The notes below the pieces were generated by a model. That model did not search any database, was not told the DNA's origin, and saw only the letters and a list, made by a program, of their open reading frames with translations. A DNA stretch of 64,000 nucleotides from Chelonoidis abingdonii (Eukaryota > Chordata > Testudines > Testudinidae): NCBI RefSeq assembly GCF_003597395.2, contig NC_133773.1, forward strand, positions 64,126,424-64,190,423, read 5' to 3'. The position numbers and the translations under genes were made by a program. This document shows positions 22,960 to 35,941 of this stretch, piece after piece (position 1 is the first letter of the stretch; every line of letters begins with the position of its first letter).

Positions 22960-25900
22960 GAGCTGTGTGAATAACTGATTTTTTTGGCTTGTTGGTTCAA
23001 TGAAAAATATTTTTCTTATGAGTTGTCCAAAAATGAACTTTTTCAATTTTTTGAACTGACTTTTTTTATTTTTTTTAAAAAGGGTGAAGATGCTAAGTCT
23101 TTCCAAAATCAAATACCAAAATAAGCAGTGGATTTCTTGTCTGTTCTTCTAGGCAATCTGGGGTGAAGGGTTTCTCCAGGCTTGTCTTGCTCTAGTCCAA
23201 CAAAACACCCTGAGTGCTTGGGAACTACATTTCCCAACAATCCTTGAGCCCTTCAGGTAGAGGAGATTTGGGCATGCCCTCCTTTAAAAATTCTAGTCTG
23301 TGCTGTAAACAAAGTTAGCAATCTGGGATTTCCCCTACAAAGTACAAGCTGTGACTGTATGCAGTGACTTCTCTTCTGTGACTGCATCCATGATGCCATC
23401 TGTCTGTCTTCTAAGTAAAACCTTGGAATGGGATAGTGATGAATCAAATGCCGCCAACTCTGAGAGCTCAAAAATCAAGAGTCAGGCCCCCCAAATCATG
23501 GATTGTCTTAAAAATTGTGACATTTAAAACATAATAAATGTTAGGATCTTTTTATATTCCTTCTGGTGTTTAGAGCATTTCCAAGATTTGTAGCCAGGAG
23601 GGCTAGAAATTTACTGATCTGAGATTCTCTGACAATAACCTGATTCCAGCAATTGGTGCTTTAAGAAAACACCAACTAGCGTGAAACTGGTGATAAAATT
23701 CCAAGAGTTTGCAACATAGTTGACCAACATTAAAGGGCCACAACACCCTGTTACAAATTGGCATGGGATTAAAAACCAGGTAGGGATATGGCAGTGTTCT
23801 TTGAATTATGCCTGGCCACTTTGAAGAAGTAAAGTGGAAATCCTTCTAACTTCTTCCCCTACTTGACATGGCTTCAAGAATGGCCAATTTCTTTTGGATT
23901 AAAATTTCTATTTAAATGACTCTATCTAAAGCCTCCTGAGCACTTGATGTTGTTGTATAAACAGATACGGCACTATAAACCTTAAGTGGCCCAACAGGCT
24001 TCAGAAACAGCACAATGTAGATTACCCAGGGCCATAACGATCTCTTGCTAAATACCTAATTTCTATGTCTTTTGATCAAAAATGAAGTTTTAGTCATACA
24101 GGATAGCACTAAAATAGATATAAATGATTATGTCATTTAGTGAAATGTTGGTTCATGAATCTGGTTAAGATAGGTCAGGCCCCAGCTGACCTGTCTCACT
24201 TTACATATGTGATTAGTCCAAAGGGACAAGGAGTATGCTAGTAGTTTCTTCATAGGGTTGTTATAGGATGCTTAAATGTCATTTGTAAAGTTCTTTGAGA
24301 TTCTTGGATGATAGCTATCCAACTGCAAATTATTGCTTTATAGAAATAGTTGGTTTTGGTGATCATATTGCTACCTCAATAATAATAATCTGCATATAGG
24401 GTCGTGTGCAAAACTTGGCTTTCCTTTTTGTCCTCTCAGTTTGTGGATATTAAATCATTTAGACATTTACCTTATTACACCTACTTATCCAATTACTTTA
24501 TTACAACCACAAGAATTTACATATCCATATGGAAATAATGGGGGAGATGAAGTTACATCTGCAAAAAAGGAGGTCCAAGTAAGAGCAGCTGAAAATCAGG
24601 CCCTTAAGACATCATTTGAAAACTGTTCATTTTGTTCCCATAAGAATAATTAAGACAAAATATTTTCCCTCTCCTTCTACACATACACTTTTCCCTACTC
24701 AATGACATTGCTTTGTTTTCATTAATGTACCAGATGGAAGTTGACCTATTGTTCCTAGTGGATGTGACCCAAAGCATGACAACTGATTGACTGGCCTATG
24801 TCGGTTCCAATCATGGTCACGGTCTGTTTCCTTTTGAGCTATGTCTACACTATGAGCTAGAGCTATGATTCCCCTACCTGTGTGCGCATACTCATCCTAA
24901 CTCATATCCTGGAGGGTATGTGCTTGGCATGGGTCATCCATCCCTCTGCAGCCAGTGCCCATGCTATACCGGCTATACTGCTATTCATACTCATGCTAGT
25001 GTGATGAGAGCTAGCATGAATATAGATAGGTAGGGAAATCACATGCCTTGTTTGTAATACAGACATAACCTAAGACTGGTGATCCATCACAATAATATGG
25101 CACTCTTGCTGGCATTTGCAGTGAAGAGGCCAAGAATATGATAAAAATAAACATATTCCGGGCAGCCATTGCTCTGAAAAAGAGTTTAGGCGTGTTGGCA
25201 GAGCAGTATGCGGAAGGCTGGACTGCCACTATGTTCCTGTTCTGTGGATAATAACCATAAGGGTTCCAATACTAAGGTACTGTCAATCTGGCATCATTCC
25301 TGAACATTACATTGAGTTTATAAAAGCTGAAAGAATCTCCCATCAATGTGTGATGTTAGTTACACATGTTCTGTTACACCTAAGCAAACAGTACAATCTA
25401 AGGGTGAAACATTGAGTTTCCTTGCTTTGTTTCACAATAATCTGATTGTGTGGGTTTTCTTTTTTCATTTTTTTTTAAAGAGACAGCCTCTTGCATTTGA
25501 TAATTTAGTTTAATCTGTTGGTAATGTACACTCTTAAACTCATATAACAGGACCTGGCTGCAGCAGAGTGCACACATGTTTCTATTTCAAGCATTAATTC
25601 TGATTTGTTTGGGTTAGGATGTTTTTTCAGGGCTACAGCCAGTTCCTGGGTTTTCAGTTAACACAGAGCTCTAGTCAGTGGAAAAAATATCTTTTTATAA
25701 TTCATAAGCAATCATTGACTTGTTAACAAAAACTTTTACACCAAAAGTCTATTTATGAATGATTATTTCATAGACCTAACACCCAGTACTATCAGATTCA
25801 TAATATATTTCACACTGGGATGTTAATATTAAAGACAATATCAGTGATACCTCCCTGATTTTAATGGTGTAAAATTGGTTTAACTATGTGATCACTGCAT

Positions 25901-28510
25901 TATACGTAATGGGATGCACTATGATCAGAGGTCTCACCTCCACAGCTTCCAGACAATTTTTCCTCCTACATCTTTCACACGTGGAAGGGGACTAGATCTT
26001 GAAGGCACAGTTATTCCACCTCATCCCTGGTAATAGTGAGACAGTGTTCTTCAGTATGGCCATCACCACGCCCTGATGTTTCTCCCATATAATTTTTCAT
26101 ATAGGCCAACCATCCTTAAGGGAGCAGAGAGTTTCTTATGCCAGAAGCTCTTCTTTCTTGGGCATAAGGCTAGGCTCAGTGTCCAGGCCGTGAACTATCA
26201 AATTCTGGGTGCTGTTCTGAAGTGAGTTGGCCTCCTCATGTTAGTGAGTATTATTCAGAATTAGTAAAGGCTGCAGAATCACTCTCTTCCTAGGTAACCT
26301 ATTCAGGACGCTTGAAGATGCTTTTACCTTGGCCACTTGACTATATGACTGTAGGTACAGCAACCCATCAAAACTAGCCCTGAGTGCCACAAATGTCATT
26401 TGAGACAGGTGGAAAATTTGTGTTAGTTTAAAGAAAACTGGGGTGTCGGTTACCCATTTTGCCTACTAACAGAGGGGTAACAGTATTTTATTCATTTTTT
26501 TAAGTGTACAGTATTATTGATTTTTTTTTCCACATTCAATTTAGGTTCTGCAGGATCAGATCTATAAAGATTAACAGATTTTGTTCTAGATCATTAAAAT
26601 GATTATTGTCATGAAGTAGATCACAAGTAGATGAAGTATTTTAAATGCACTCATTAGGGCTATTTAAAGATTTTCAATCAAAACTCTTATCAACGGACAA
26701 TTAGGTTTTCAACTAAGCAAATGTTGTTTTATTTTTTTGTGAAAAGTGACTGCTTTCCATGGAAAATTTTGACTTTGACTTTTAAAACAAACATATAAAA
26801 ACTGAAATATTTCAGCCATAATCTCAAAAAAAAAAATGGATTAGGAAATGCCACTGCATTGCCTTAGGGCAGTTGTAGTTCAGATGCCTTATGGCCCCAT
26901 TCTCTTGTACAGGATGGGTTCACTGGGTGGACTTCATCTCCCATGTTGCACTGAGGCCAGAGACTCCCAACATGCACAGCAAAGGATCAGTAAGAGGAGA
27001 GAGGATCATAGAAGATGTAGCCTGATCTGTAGAAGAAAATGGTACAACGAGCCACCTGAACAACAACTGCATGAGGGATTAGGGCAGCATTTCCTAGATG
27101 AAAATTGCAGTTTTCAGTCAACCTTTTATTTTTTTCCATTTTTTTGTTGTGTTGTAACTGAAAATTCAAAATTTTCTACAGGGTTTTTTTTTTTTTTAAG
27201 CCAACTCAACACATAACTATGGAAAAGAAATTGAATGCCCTCAGTTTATTTTTAAATTAGGCATTTCTATAGTTCTCTTCACATTAATATGTCTCTATTT
27301 ACTTAGCTACGTAATAAACATTTATCAAAAAAACACTTTCCCTCTTGGCACTTATGCTAAAAATATGGCCAGGAGCTGCTTCTCACTCCCAAGCCAAAAA
27401 CTAACCACAGTAAAACTAACTCCAAACAATACAATAAACCTTACAAGCATGCTCTTTTTGTGCATCTCCCTCCATCCAAAGATGGGCTATTTAGTTTGCT
27501 CCTTACTTAATTCGAGATTGATCAGTCAGGGGTTCTCAGCCCAAAAAGGTCATGAACAGGCTTCAGGGTTATGCAATCGTTCTTCTATTGCTAGATGGGC
27601 CACTGATAGGCCATACCTTAATTTAAAGGCCCTGGGCTCTCATGCTATTGGACATTTTACTGGCTTCAATAGCATGGTACACATGGAGGCAAATCCTGAT
27701 CAGACCATAAAGCTGAATATTCAGTTGCCAAAAATATGTATTATCACCACAAAGCTACCTATTCGTTTCCAACACATGTTTCTGAGCTATGTATATCGTA
27801 ACTTTGCAGCAGTAAGGACAGACTTTTGGACGGCTTCCTTGTCCAGCACTTGTCCTGATTTCAGGCCAGAACCAAAGAATTCAGAAACCAGAGTTGATGA
27901 GGTTTTGTGTGTTTTGGGACCAAGCATGTTGGGAAGGGAGAAAGTGTGTCTATGTGGCAGGGGTGGCTGAGTGCGTCGGTAGGTAGGTAGTGACAGTGTA
28001 TTAAAAAGTAGTTACTCTTCCTTGGAATGAGACAAGCCTGGGTAGGATTCCAAGTTATAGGAGAGCTGGTGATATTTGATTATTTTTAATGGGATGAAAG
28101 GTGTTGTCAGTATCTACTGGTGTGGTGCTCTGCTCTTGTTTGATGATAATAACAGTCAGCTGCATGCATGTTCCCTCTGTGTGCTGCCCTAGCTCTGTGC
28201 AGATAGCTGACACAGCAAGCCCCGAGAGAACCCTCAAAGACCACAGTCTCTGGTAAGGTATAAAGGCACCCGGCCCGGTTTCTTGTCAAATGAAGCACAG
28301 TAATAGTTTCCTATTGAATCTACAGGACATACTACAAATATGTGCCCCCTGGCAATGGACACAGCTCAGTCAGTGGATGAAGATGTGCACTTCCAGACCT
28401 ATTCTTATACAGATGCAGAACAGATTACTTATCCCTCCTGATGTATTGAGGTGCAGCCCTTTTACTCGCTAGCGTGCTGCTTCTCCCGTTATATGTTGGT
28501 TCAAACAAAT
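22960..28510. other. Unassigned stretch with AT-rich foldback sequence
   Basis: Several A/T-rich near-palindromic patches built on 'tgaaaa/ttttca' words occur at 22975-23110, 26690-26835 and 27090-27200. The last two lie either side of GC-richer sequence and could be the two ends of one foldback element. At 24837-25035 'gagctatgtctacactatga' opens a likely decayed MITE. The 201-codon frame at 27365-27970 is the longest free of gaps, but it has no recognised domain and I do not call it a gene. Confidence 0.4.
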
Positions 28511-28522
28511 CTATCCTTTGTT
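28511..28522 (+). repeat. Target duplication, left side of P3
   Basis: CTATCCTTTGTT, repeated exactly at 29655-29666. Confidence 0.85.
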
Positions 28523-28632
28523 AAGTATCAGAGGGGTAGCCGTGTTAGTCTGGATCTGTAAAAGCAGCAGAGAATCCTGTGGCACCTTATAGACTAACAG
28601 ACGTTTTGGAGCGTGAGCTTTCGTGGGTGAAT

Positions 28633-29491
28633 NNNNNNNNNNNNNNNNNNNNNNNNNNNNNNNNNNNNNNNNNNNNNNNNNNNNNNNNNNNNNNNNNNNN
28701 NNNNNNNNNNNNNNNNNNNNNNNNNNNNNNNNNNNNNNNNNNNNNNNNNNNNNNNNNNNNNNNNNNNNNNNNNNNNNNNNNNNNNNNNNNNNNNNNNNNN
28801 NNNNNNNNNNNNNNNNNNNNNNNNNNNNNNNNNNNNNNNNNNNNNNNNNNNNNNNNNNNNNNNNNNNNNNNNNNNNNNNNNNNNNNNNNNNNNNNNNNNN
28901 NNNNNNNNNNNNNNNNNNNNNNNNNNNNNNNNNNNNNNNNNNNNNNNNNNNNNNNNNNNNNNNNNNNNNNNNNNNNNNNNNNNNNNNNNNNNNNNNNNNN
29001 NNNNNNNNNNNNNNNNNNNNNNNNNNNNNNNNNNNNNNNNNNNNNNNNNNNNNNNNNNNNNNNNNNNNNNNNNNNNNNNNNNNNNNNNNNNNNNNNNNNN
29101 NNNNNNNNNNNNNNNNNNNNNNNNNNNNNNNNNNNNNNNNNNNNNNNNNNNNNNNNNNNNNNNNNNNNNNNNNNNNNNNNNNNNNNNNNNNNNNNNNNNN
29201 NNNNNNNNNNNNNNNNNNNNNNNNNNNNNNNNNNNNNNNNNNNNNNNNNNNNNNNNNNNNNNNNNNNNNNNNNNNNNNNNNNNNNNNNNNNNNNNNNNNN
29301 NNNNNNNNNNNNNNNNNNNNNNNNNNNNNNNNNNNNNNNNNNNNNNNNNNNNNNNNNNNNNNNNNNNNNNNNNNNNNNNNNNNNNNNNNNNNNNNNNNNN
29401 NNNNNNNNNNNNNNNNNNNNNNNNNNNNNNNNNNNNNNNNNNNNNNNNNNNNNNNNNNNNNNNNNNNNNNNNNNNNNNNNNNNNNNNNNNN
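28633..29491. other. Assembly gap (859 N)
   Basis: A run of N lies between the two inverted arms of P3. Translations across it are meaningless. The gap sits where a large palindrome would be expected to break an assembly. Confidence 0.95.
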
Positions 29492-29566
29492 TGAACTAAC
29501 CTCGTTATCTCTAGCTTGCTTGCTAGCATATATATACCTGCCCCTGGAAATTTCCACTACCTGCGT

Positions 29567-29604
29567 CTGACGAAGTGGGTATTCACCCATGAAAGCTCAC
29601 GCTC
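29567..29604 (+). ncRNA. Hammerhead-ribozyme-like motif, P3 right arm
   Basis: CTGACGA at 29567-29573 matches CUGANGA. An extra A follows, then stem II GTGGGT/ACCCAT (one G-U pair, loop ATTC), then GAAA at 29591-29594 and 'gctcacgctcc', allowing the short stem III seen in P2. The bases before the core (CGT) could pair with ACG further downstream, but only by leaving several bases after the expected cleavage site unpaired. Confidence 0.55.
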
Positions 29605-29654
29605 CAAAACGTCTGTTAGTCTATAAGGTGCCACAGGATTCTCTGCTGCTTTTA

Positions 29655-29666
29655 CTATCCTTTGTT
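29655..29666 (+). repeat. Target duplication, right side of P3
   Basis: CTATCCTTTGTT, identical to 28511-28522. Confidence 0.85.
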
Positions 29667-31327
29667 GTCCTTTTGACCCTGTTCCTTGTTATCTCTGTGG
29701 AGTGTTCTGATGCCATCTTGGCACAAGTTCCTCTTATTAGCACTTTTGTGTGGATGTAGCTGTTTCTAGCAACCCTCTATCCGCCATCTTCTGTGTGTGG
29801 GGCCTGCCTCTGGCTCACAGCCCAGCTTTTGCTTAGCAATGCCTGGAAGTACTTTGGTTCAGGCTTCAGGCTTAGACTGGGCCTCTGACACAAGAGTTTG
29901 TTTCAGGGCCTCATCTTACTACAAGAGGTTGTCGGGAGTAGTGAGGGAGGGATAAGAAACTAGAATGAGCTCAATATAAATTATGTAGCTTCACTGCTGA
30001 GTTAATTTAATCTTTTTAAGAGGTCCATTCATGATGGTGGATCCTCATATGATGCAGTCAGGTCGACCAATTGGTAATATGATTAGCTTTCCTTCCTTAC
30101 TCCCTCTGCTTCGGACTCATGTAAATGGAGGAAAATGGCTTTTCTGGAGCAGCTGACCTAGTGCTTTTGTTGTCTTACTTTGGGGCCAAAATCAGTGACC
30201 TCAGGATAATTACTGATGAATAGAACCCTTAAAAATTACTACTCACCTGTAAAGTAAACAAACCACTGCAGATATAAAAACTGAATCATATAGTTTAGAC
30301 TTTTAAAACCAAAAACTTGAGTGACTTAAAAGGGAGCAGAGAAAGAAAGGTGGAAACAAACTGAGAAGTGTTAAGTAAAAAAAATAAATAAAAGCAAAGT
30401 TTTATGACTTTGATTTAAAACAGCTCACCTTTTTAACTTCTCCAAAATATTTCCACTGCAAAAACATCATGAACTTTGTATTGCTTACTTTTCTGATGAT
30501 CAGAGGAACAGAGCAGATGAGGAAAAGAAGTGTTTGCCAACTCAAATAATTGATTTATATTTTGATAACCTGTATACTAGGCTTCAGCTTTTAGTATGAC
30601 TTTTTTGCATGTTATAGAAAACATTTTCAGAATATCTCTGTATGACATTTTTTTTAAATCAAAAGCATTATTAATTTTCTTGGGTTTGAACAAAAACCCA
30701 GTCTGCTGGATTTTACCTTTACCTGTGACCCCATTGACAAATGCACCATTGTAATTCAGGGGCCAGAGAATCACCAAGGCCAAAATTTGTCTCAGCAACT
30801 TTGCTCATTGAAAATGGCAAATCATAAAAGTTTTAGTAGCTGAAAATGTGCATTGAGTAATATATTGTATTTATTCTGAATGGTTTTCATAGAAGCATCT
30901 GAGATATTACAGTCAACTCAGCTGAAATTTTTATTTATAAACAACAACCCTAATTAATATTTACTCCATATAACATTAAATATCCATTGACTATCCACAA
31001 AAAAAAATCAATTTCAGACTTTTACTTAGAATTCAGATTAGCATCCCAGCCTTACCTCATGGGTCTTCAGATAGAAAAAACAACAACCCGCAATGGAGTA
31101 AATTATGAAAAGTGCTAGTTATAGCTCTGAATTTTCTTGCTACTACTATAAAATAAGAAAAATAAAAGTACCTAGTTTTATAGACCAATTTTAATAGCAC
31201 AGTATCTGCTGAAACGGGTTACTTATGAGACAAGAAATTGAACATATTTGAGCAGAAGACAGACTATGGACTAATGTGTTCCTATCCCTGATTTAAGTAG
31301 TATTCCTAATAAAAAAGACATTTTTAA
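29667..31327. other. Unassigned non-coding sequence
   Basis: No supported gene, RNA or element; AT-rich. Confidence 0.5.
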
Positions 31328-31332
31328 ATTAT

Positions 31333-32529
31333 TGTGATGTTGCACTCCATATATTTTATGGAAATTTGCTTATGACTGTGAATATGATATAACTGGAATA
31401 TTCTTTAGGCAAAAGGTCTCCTGTAAGGATTCATAATAAATGTTATAACCTACTGAATATATTCCTCCTATTTGTATGCATGTATCATTCTTGTGTATGA
31501 AGCTAGAAATATGAAGTATAACTCTGAGGTCCTATTGTAATTATGTAAAGTGTGGGCCATTAATGGTGGTTTAGAATCTTGATGGCTCCCATTGACTAGA
31601 ACAATTGGTTGTAAATGCTTATTTATCTGCAAACCTTCCTGTGTAGGTGTGGGTCAACCCAGGAAGAATGGAGACTAGGGGTCTTACAGTGACATGTGAC
31701 CATGTCACATGATACTGGAATCCATCTTAATCCTTGTACATTTCCATTGATGAGCAGGGGTGGGGACAAACACAGGCCAAAGATTCCCACCTTGTGCCAA
31801 AACTATAAAAGGAGGTGAGGGGGGAGCAGAATAAATGGCGCTGCCAGTCATGAGAAAACCCCCGCTTACCACCTGAGATGTCTGCTGAATCTAACAAAGA
31901 TGGTACCAGGTGAAGAGATTGGACCTACACTAGGAAGGAGTCTAGTCTGTGAAAGAAGCTTACTGGAACATCTAGAAGGGTGAGATATTACCTGTAATTA
32001 GTTTCTTATTGTATTAGGCTTAGACTTGCATGTTTTTGCTTTATTTTGCTTGGTGATTTACTTTGTCCTGTCTGTTATTACTTGAAACCACTTAAATCTT
32101 ACTTTTTATACTTAATAAAATCACTTTCATTTTTTAATAAACCCAGAGTAAGTGATCAGTACCTGAGGGAGCAAACAGCTGTGCATATCTCTCTATCAGT
32201 GATATAGGGGGTGAACAATTTATGAATTTACCCTGTATATGCTTTATACAGAGTAAAATAGATCTATTTGGGGTTCAGGCTCTGAGAAATGCAGAACACT
32301 GGGAAAATCCCAGTTAACTGAGAAGCCCCGGGCTGAGTGAATCTCAGTTTCAGTGAACTGCAGAGAGGTGTGGCTTGACCTCTGGGTCTGTGCTGGAGCT
32401 GACTGAATTGTCCAACTCAACAAGACAGGACTGGAGATCCCCTGTTCTGGCAGAAGGGTTATTCTCGGTGATATCCCAGTTCATCGAGTGATAGTATCGA
32501 GGGGAGTCTCTGTGACTGAACACATCACA
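31333..32529 (+). mobile_element. Solo LTR L2 (family A)
   Basis: Begins TGTGATGTTGCACTCC and ends ACACATCACA, a 7-bp terminal inverted repeat. Flanks are ATTAT (31328-31332) and ATCAT (32530-32534), a 5-bp target duplication with one change. TATAAAAGG at 31804 and AATAAA at 32114-32119 mark U3, R and U5. It aligns by eye along its length with L1 (shared blocks 'cttgtgccaaa', 'ctagtctg.gaaagaagctta', 'ccagagtaagtgat'). No internal retroviral sequence remains. Confidence 0.85.
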
Positions 32530-32791
32530 ATCATACTTTTACTTACAGTTTATGACACTCAATCACTTAATTTTCCTAACTGTATTCTTTGATCCTAGTA
32601 GGAAGTGTCCATTCATCTTATGATTGCATATATAGAAAGCAGCCTTCTGTAAATACAAAGCTTTCAGTAGTGTGCCAGAATAGGACATATTTCACCAACA
32701 TGTGCTAGTGGAACACTTACCTTCTGAGACATCAGTTATTGTAATATTGTAGATTAGGCCTGCACGTGCTGCGCAATCATTAAAGTGACTC

Positions 32792-33050
32792 AGGGCTTAT
32801 CTATGTTTACTTGGGGATCAATGAGCAGTGATCAATGCATTGGTGGTTGATTTATCGAGTCTAATCGAGTGCAGATCACTCTCCCGTCGACTCCTGTACT
32901 CCACCGGATAAAGAAGAGTAGGGGGAGTCAACCGGAGAGTGTCTCTCATTGACTTAGCGTAGTCTTGATCCGGTGCTAAGTAGGTTACTATTCATGTAAC
33001 CCAAATTGCGTAGTTTAGATCGAATTTTCCTTGTAGTGTAGACAAGGCTT
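32792..33050 (+). mobile_element. Foldback MITE, same family as 21040
   Basis: Left end 'agggcttatctatgtttac' and right end, reverse complemented, 'aagccttgtctacactacaa' are imperfect terminal inverted repeats. The interior has 'tttatcgagtctaatcgagt' and 'gtcgactcctgtactccacc', shared in inverse with 21040-21268. Non-coding. Confidence 0.55.
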
Positions 33051-33854
33051 CTGTGGGAAAAAGTGTCAAAAGGAGAAGAGAATGCATGTTAATGTAACAG
33101 CTATTTGTGCAGGAAGAGAACTGTTTACTGATGCCCAAATACTTGCATCTGAAATGCATCCATAAGCAGAAGCGTAACCCTGACATTTCTGAATTGTGGA
33201 GCTATTCTAGAAATAGGAATTGCCATAAGACAAATAGTGGAACTATTTGGCCAGGAATACTGGTCAGGTTATGCATATAATTTATTTTGCTGATACAAAA
33301 ATATGAATTGATATTTTACCATGTCTAATGAAACAAATATTTTCTACTTGTTAAACACATCTATAACTCCCAAATATCTGAGTGTTTTAGTGTAACCAAA
33401 AGCAATCTGTATTCTCTGAAGATACAATACCAACTGCACTTTAGAATGGTTTTGCAGGTGAATACTAGAGAGAACACAAAGCTGTGGAGAGAATGAAACA
33501 AGGAGGAAAGTAGAAAATGATCCAGCTTCATCTCTCAGAAACTGATATGATATTTGTTTCCAATTTTATGATGTTGAAAGAAAACTGATTATGAGGCAAA
33601 AGACAGAAAAATAACTCAACTGCTCGTGACACAATATCTACTGCTTTCATGAACAGCAAGAGTTCTTTCTCTGATGAACTTGATATCTCTGTGTGTGCTA
33701 GATCTTTGATCTTTGTGCACCTCCCAAGAAAATGGGATTTATGCAAGTTTTCTTGGTGGGAGTTATTGGAATAGAATTTTCATCCTTCTTAGGATGTGAA
33801 ACACCAGTGAAGCTATTTCATGGCTGCTACTGGAGCATAGGGGCCTGTGTCGTG
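33051..33854. other. Unassigned non-coding sequence
   Basis: No supported gene or element. Confidence 0.5.
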
Positions 33855-33898
33855 TACACACACACACACACACACACACTCTCTCTCTCTCTCTCTCT
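33855..33898 (+). repeat. Compound (AC)n(CT)n microsatellite
   Basis: About 12 AC units run directly into about 10 CT units. Likely polymorphic. Confidence 0.95.
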
Positions 33899-34487
33899 GT
33901 CCCTATCTCCAGGTGAGAGGATATTTGGCCAATGGATCCATTTAGGTATGTATCTAAGAGCTGCTTCCTTGCCCCTCTGAATTCTCCAAATTTTCTTGTG
34001 TATTGATACTGTAAGCAGGGTCTGCTGAATTCTTACTCTACAGTTAGCTCGGAGGGGGAGAGACTTCAAGAGCAATCTGTATTTACATGAACACACCTCC
34101 TGTGCTTAGATATTCAGCAGATAGAGCAATATTCTGCTCAAAGTGATCGACTTCGGCTGGTGTTGGGTTACAAATCACCTTAATACTGAATGCTGGGTTA
34201 TTGAAATGTTGTTACCAATGTTAGCAGTATTAAAGAGGAGCAGAACTGTGCTTAACCTGTCCCAGATGAGGGGGTCACACTCAGCTGAAAAGACCTCATT
34301 AAGCCAGGGGCTTGAATGTCAGAGGCCTGTGAAGGGTAAAAGAGATGAGAGCAGGTGTCTAAGCTAGGACCTTGCAAAACCTCCCCAAGTGTTCTACCTA
34401 GACTGGTTTAACCTGTTCCTCCCTACTGTTCAAAGAAAGAGCTCAGTAGGCTTCACTAGGAGCCTTTTTTGTTATTTTAAATGCTCG

Positions 34488-34622
34488 ATCACTGAAAGCT
34501 GAAGTCACTTGAGAGGGAGTGGAGTTTCTGCCCAGCTGGCAAAGAGTTGAAAATCAATGAGAGCTGAAATCACTTGAGAGAGGGCAGTGTTTCTGCCCTG
34601 CTTGCAAAGAGCTGAAAATCAC
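34488..34622 (+). repeat. Two-unit tandem repeat, period 65 bp
   Basis: 'gctgaagtcacttgagag' at 34498 recurs as 'gctgaaatcacttgagag' at 34563. 'tttctgcccagctggcaaag' likewise recurs as 'tttctgccctgcttgcaaag', each followed by 'agttgaaaatca' or 'agctgaaaatca'. The two units are about 85-90 percent alike by eye. They sit in a longer stretch (about 34140-35270) holding an AATAAA near 35029. That stretch could be part of an LTR, but I could not find its ends. Confidence 0.75.
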
Positions 34623-35941
34623 TAGGATACTGTTGTGCAGTGGTCACAGAAGAGAGGCAGGTGGCAGCAGAAGGTGACTGACAGTTGACTGGTGAATGAG
34701 TGACTGGTGAGAGGGTGAACAGAGTGAGCAGCCAGCAGGGCATCTGGCGGAAAGTTGCAGCAGGTGCGTGCTGGAGCAGCAGAGAAAGTAAGGTGCCTCC
34801 TTACCTCTACCCAAAGTGGGAGGTAAACTCTGTAGATGCACCTCTGAACACTGGGTCTACACTGATGAAGGACAGCAACTGTGCGTGGGGTGCAGAGAAA
34901 GGGTTAGAGACTTTTGGTTTACTGGACTTAAGAACCTGAGGGGAAAAGGACACTGCCCAACTTACTTGGGGGTGGGTCTTTTGCTCATGGTTTATGTTAT
35001 GAACCCTGTTTGTGGTGTTTTCCCAAATTAATAAAAGGAGGGAAGTAACTTGGTATTAAACATTTTTTTTCTACACTCAGACTCTGTGCTTGCAAGTGGG
35101 GAAGTATTGCCACTCAGAGGTGCCCAGGGGTGTTGTGTAATTTTCCCAGGGTACTGAGTGGGAGCTTGAGCCAGTTCTGTATTTCACTGATGGAAAGGAA
35201 CCCCTAGATATTGAACCCAGCCCTGGTTTCTGCTGGCTCTGACTGGCAGAAGGACCACAATACAAAACAGAGAAAGCTGGGGATGTGGGGGGTGGGGTCC
35301 CCTGGGTGCTCTCCCCAGAGCCAGTGGAGTGCAGACTTTGGTTACGTCCACAGATGAGGAGACATTGTCCTGGTTTTTGCACAGATTTGCAGTTCATGTG
35401 CCTCAATGAACACTTTCCAAGCGATTTCCCTTTGCTAACAATATCTTTACGATAAATGGCTAACACAATGGAACAGACACAGGTTGCGTGTACATGACTT
35501 ACAGTTTTTCCTAAAGTGATTCTGATACTGAATAAAATGAGAGGAAAATGTTGTTATTAGACCTTTTTCAAGAGCCTTCACTTTGGCCCTGATTGTACAA
35601 TTCTATCCATTGCCATGACCTGTACACCACTCTTTATGCATGTGCATGATGAAAATCTATTAATAACCTGTACTATTAGCTTTTACTGAATTTAGCAAAC
35701 TCTACCATCAGATTATGAGAAAAGATCTATGACAAAAACAACTGGGGCCAAATTCATTAGTAAAGTAAGTGGAAGCAGTGTAATTGACTTTCTGCTTGTA
35801 CCAACATGGTGAACTATGCTCATTTTCCACTTGACCCATATATGTGACTTCAGTGAATGCTAATGAGAGATATGCTTTCATTTCTAGTACAACTGACAAT
35901 CATATCAAATACATTATTTTTTGCAAGACCTTAGCATCTCT
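34623..35941. other. Unassigned, possibly an unbounded LTR fragment
   Basis: 34620-35060 has AG-rich spacer sequence, 'gtttatgttatgaaccctgt' and 'aaattaataaaagg', which resemble the R/U5 end of retroviral-type LTRs. I cannot locate TG...CA ends or a target duplication, so I leave it unnamed. The open frames here overlap on both strands and are not believed. Confidence 0.35.

Larger units (their letters stand above)
28523..29654. mobile_element. PLE insertion P3 (family 1), inverted ends around an assembly gap
   Basis: Left end 28523-28632 is the complete family-1 terminus in minus orientation, including the outer tail ('aagtatcagaggggtagc'). It runs up to the hammerhead stem, where the sequence turns to N. 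Right end 29492-29654 is the same region in plus orientation, from 'tgaactaacctcgttatctc' through the hammerhead to 'tctgctgcttttA', without the outer tail. Perfect 12-bp target duplications flank the whole. No coding sequence survives outside the gap. The structure parallels P2 with the tail on the opposite side. Confidence 0.85.

Noticed and set aside
27365..27970. 201-codon plus-strand open frame
   Set aside because: It is the longest gap-free frame, but it has no recognisable domain, low-complexity or splice context, and the composition follows the local DNA. I treat it as chance.
28511..29590. Long open frames (306-359 codons) across 28511-29590 on both strands
   Set aside because: They are open only because of the 859-base N run; the readable ends are PLE end repeat.
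34140..35270. A complete LTR
   Set aside because: AATAAA and a tandem duplication are suggestive, but I could not find TG...CA ends or a target duplication, so no boundaries are claimed.
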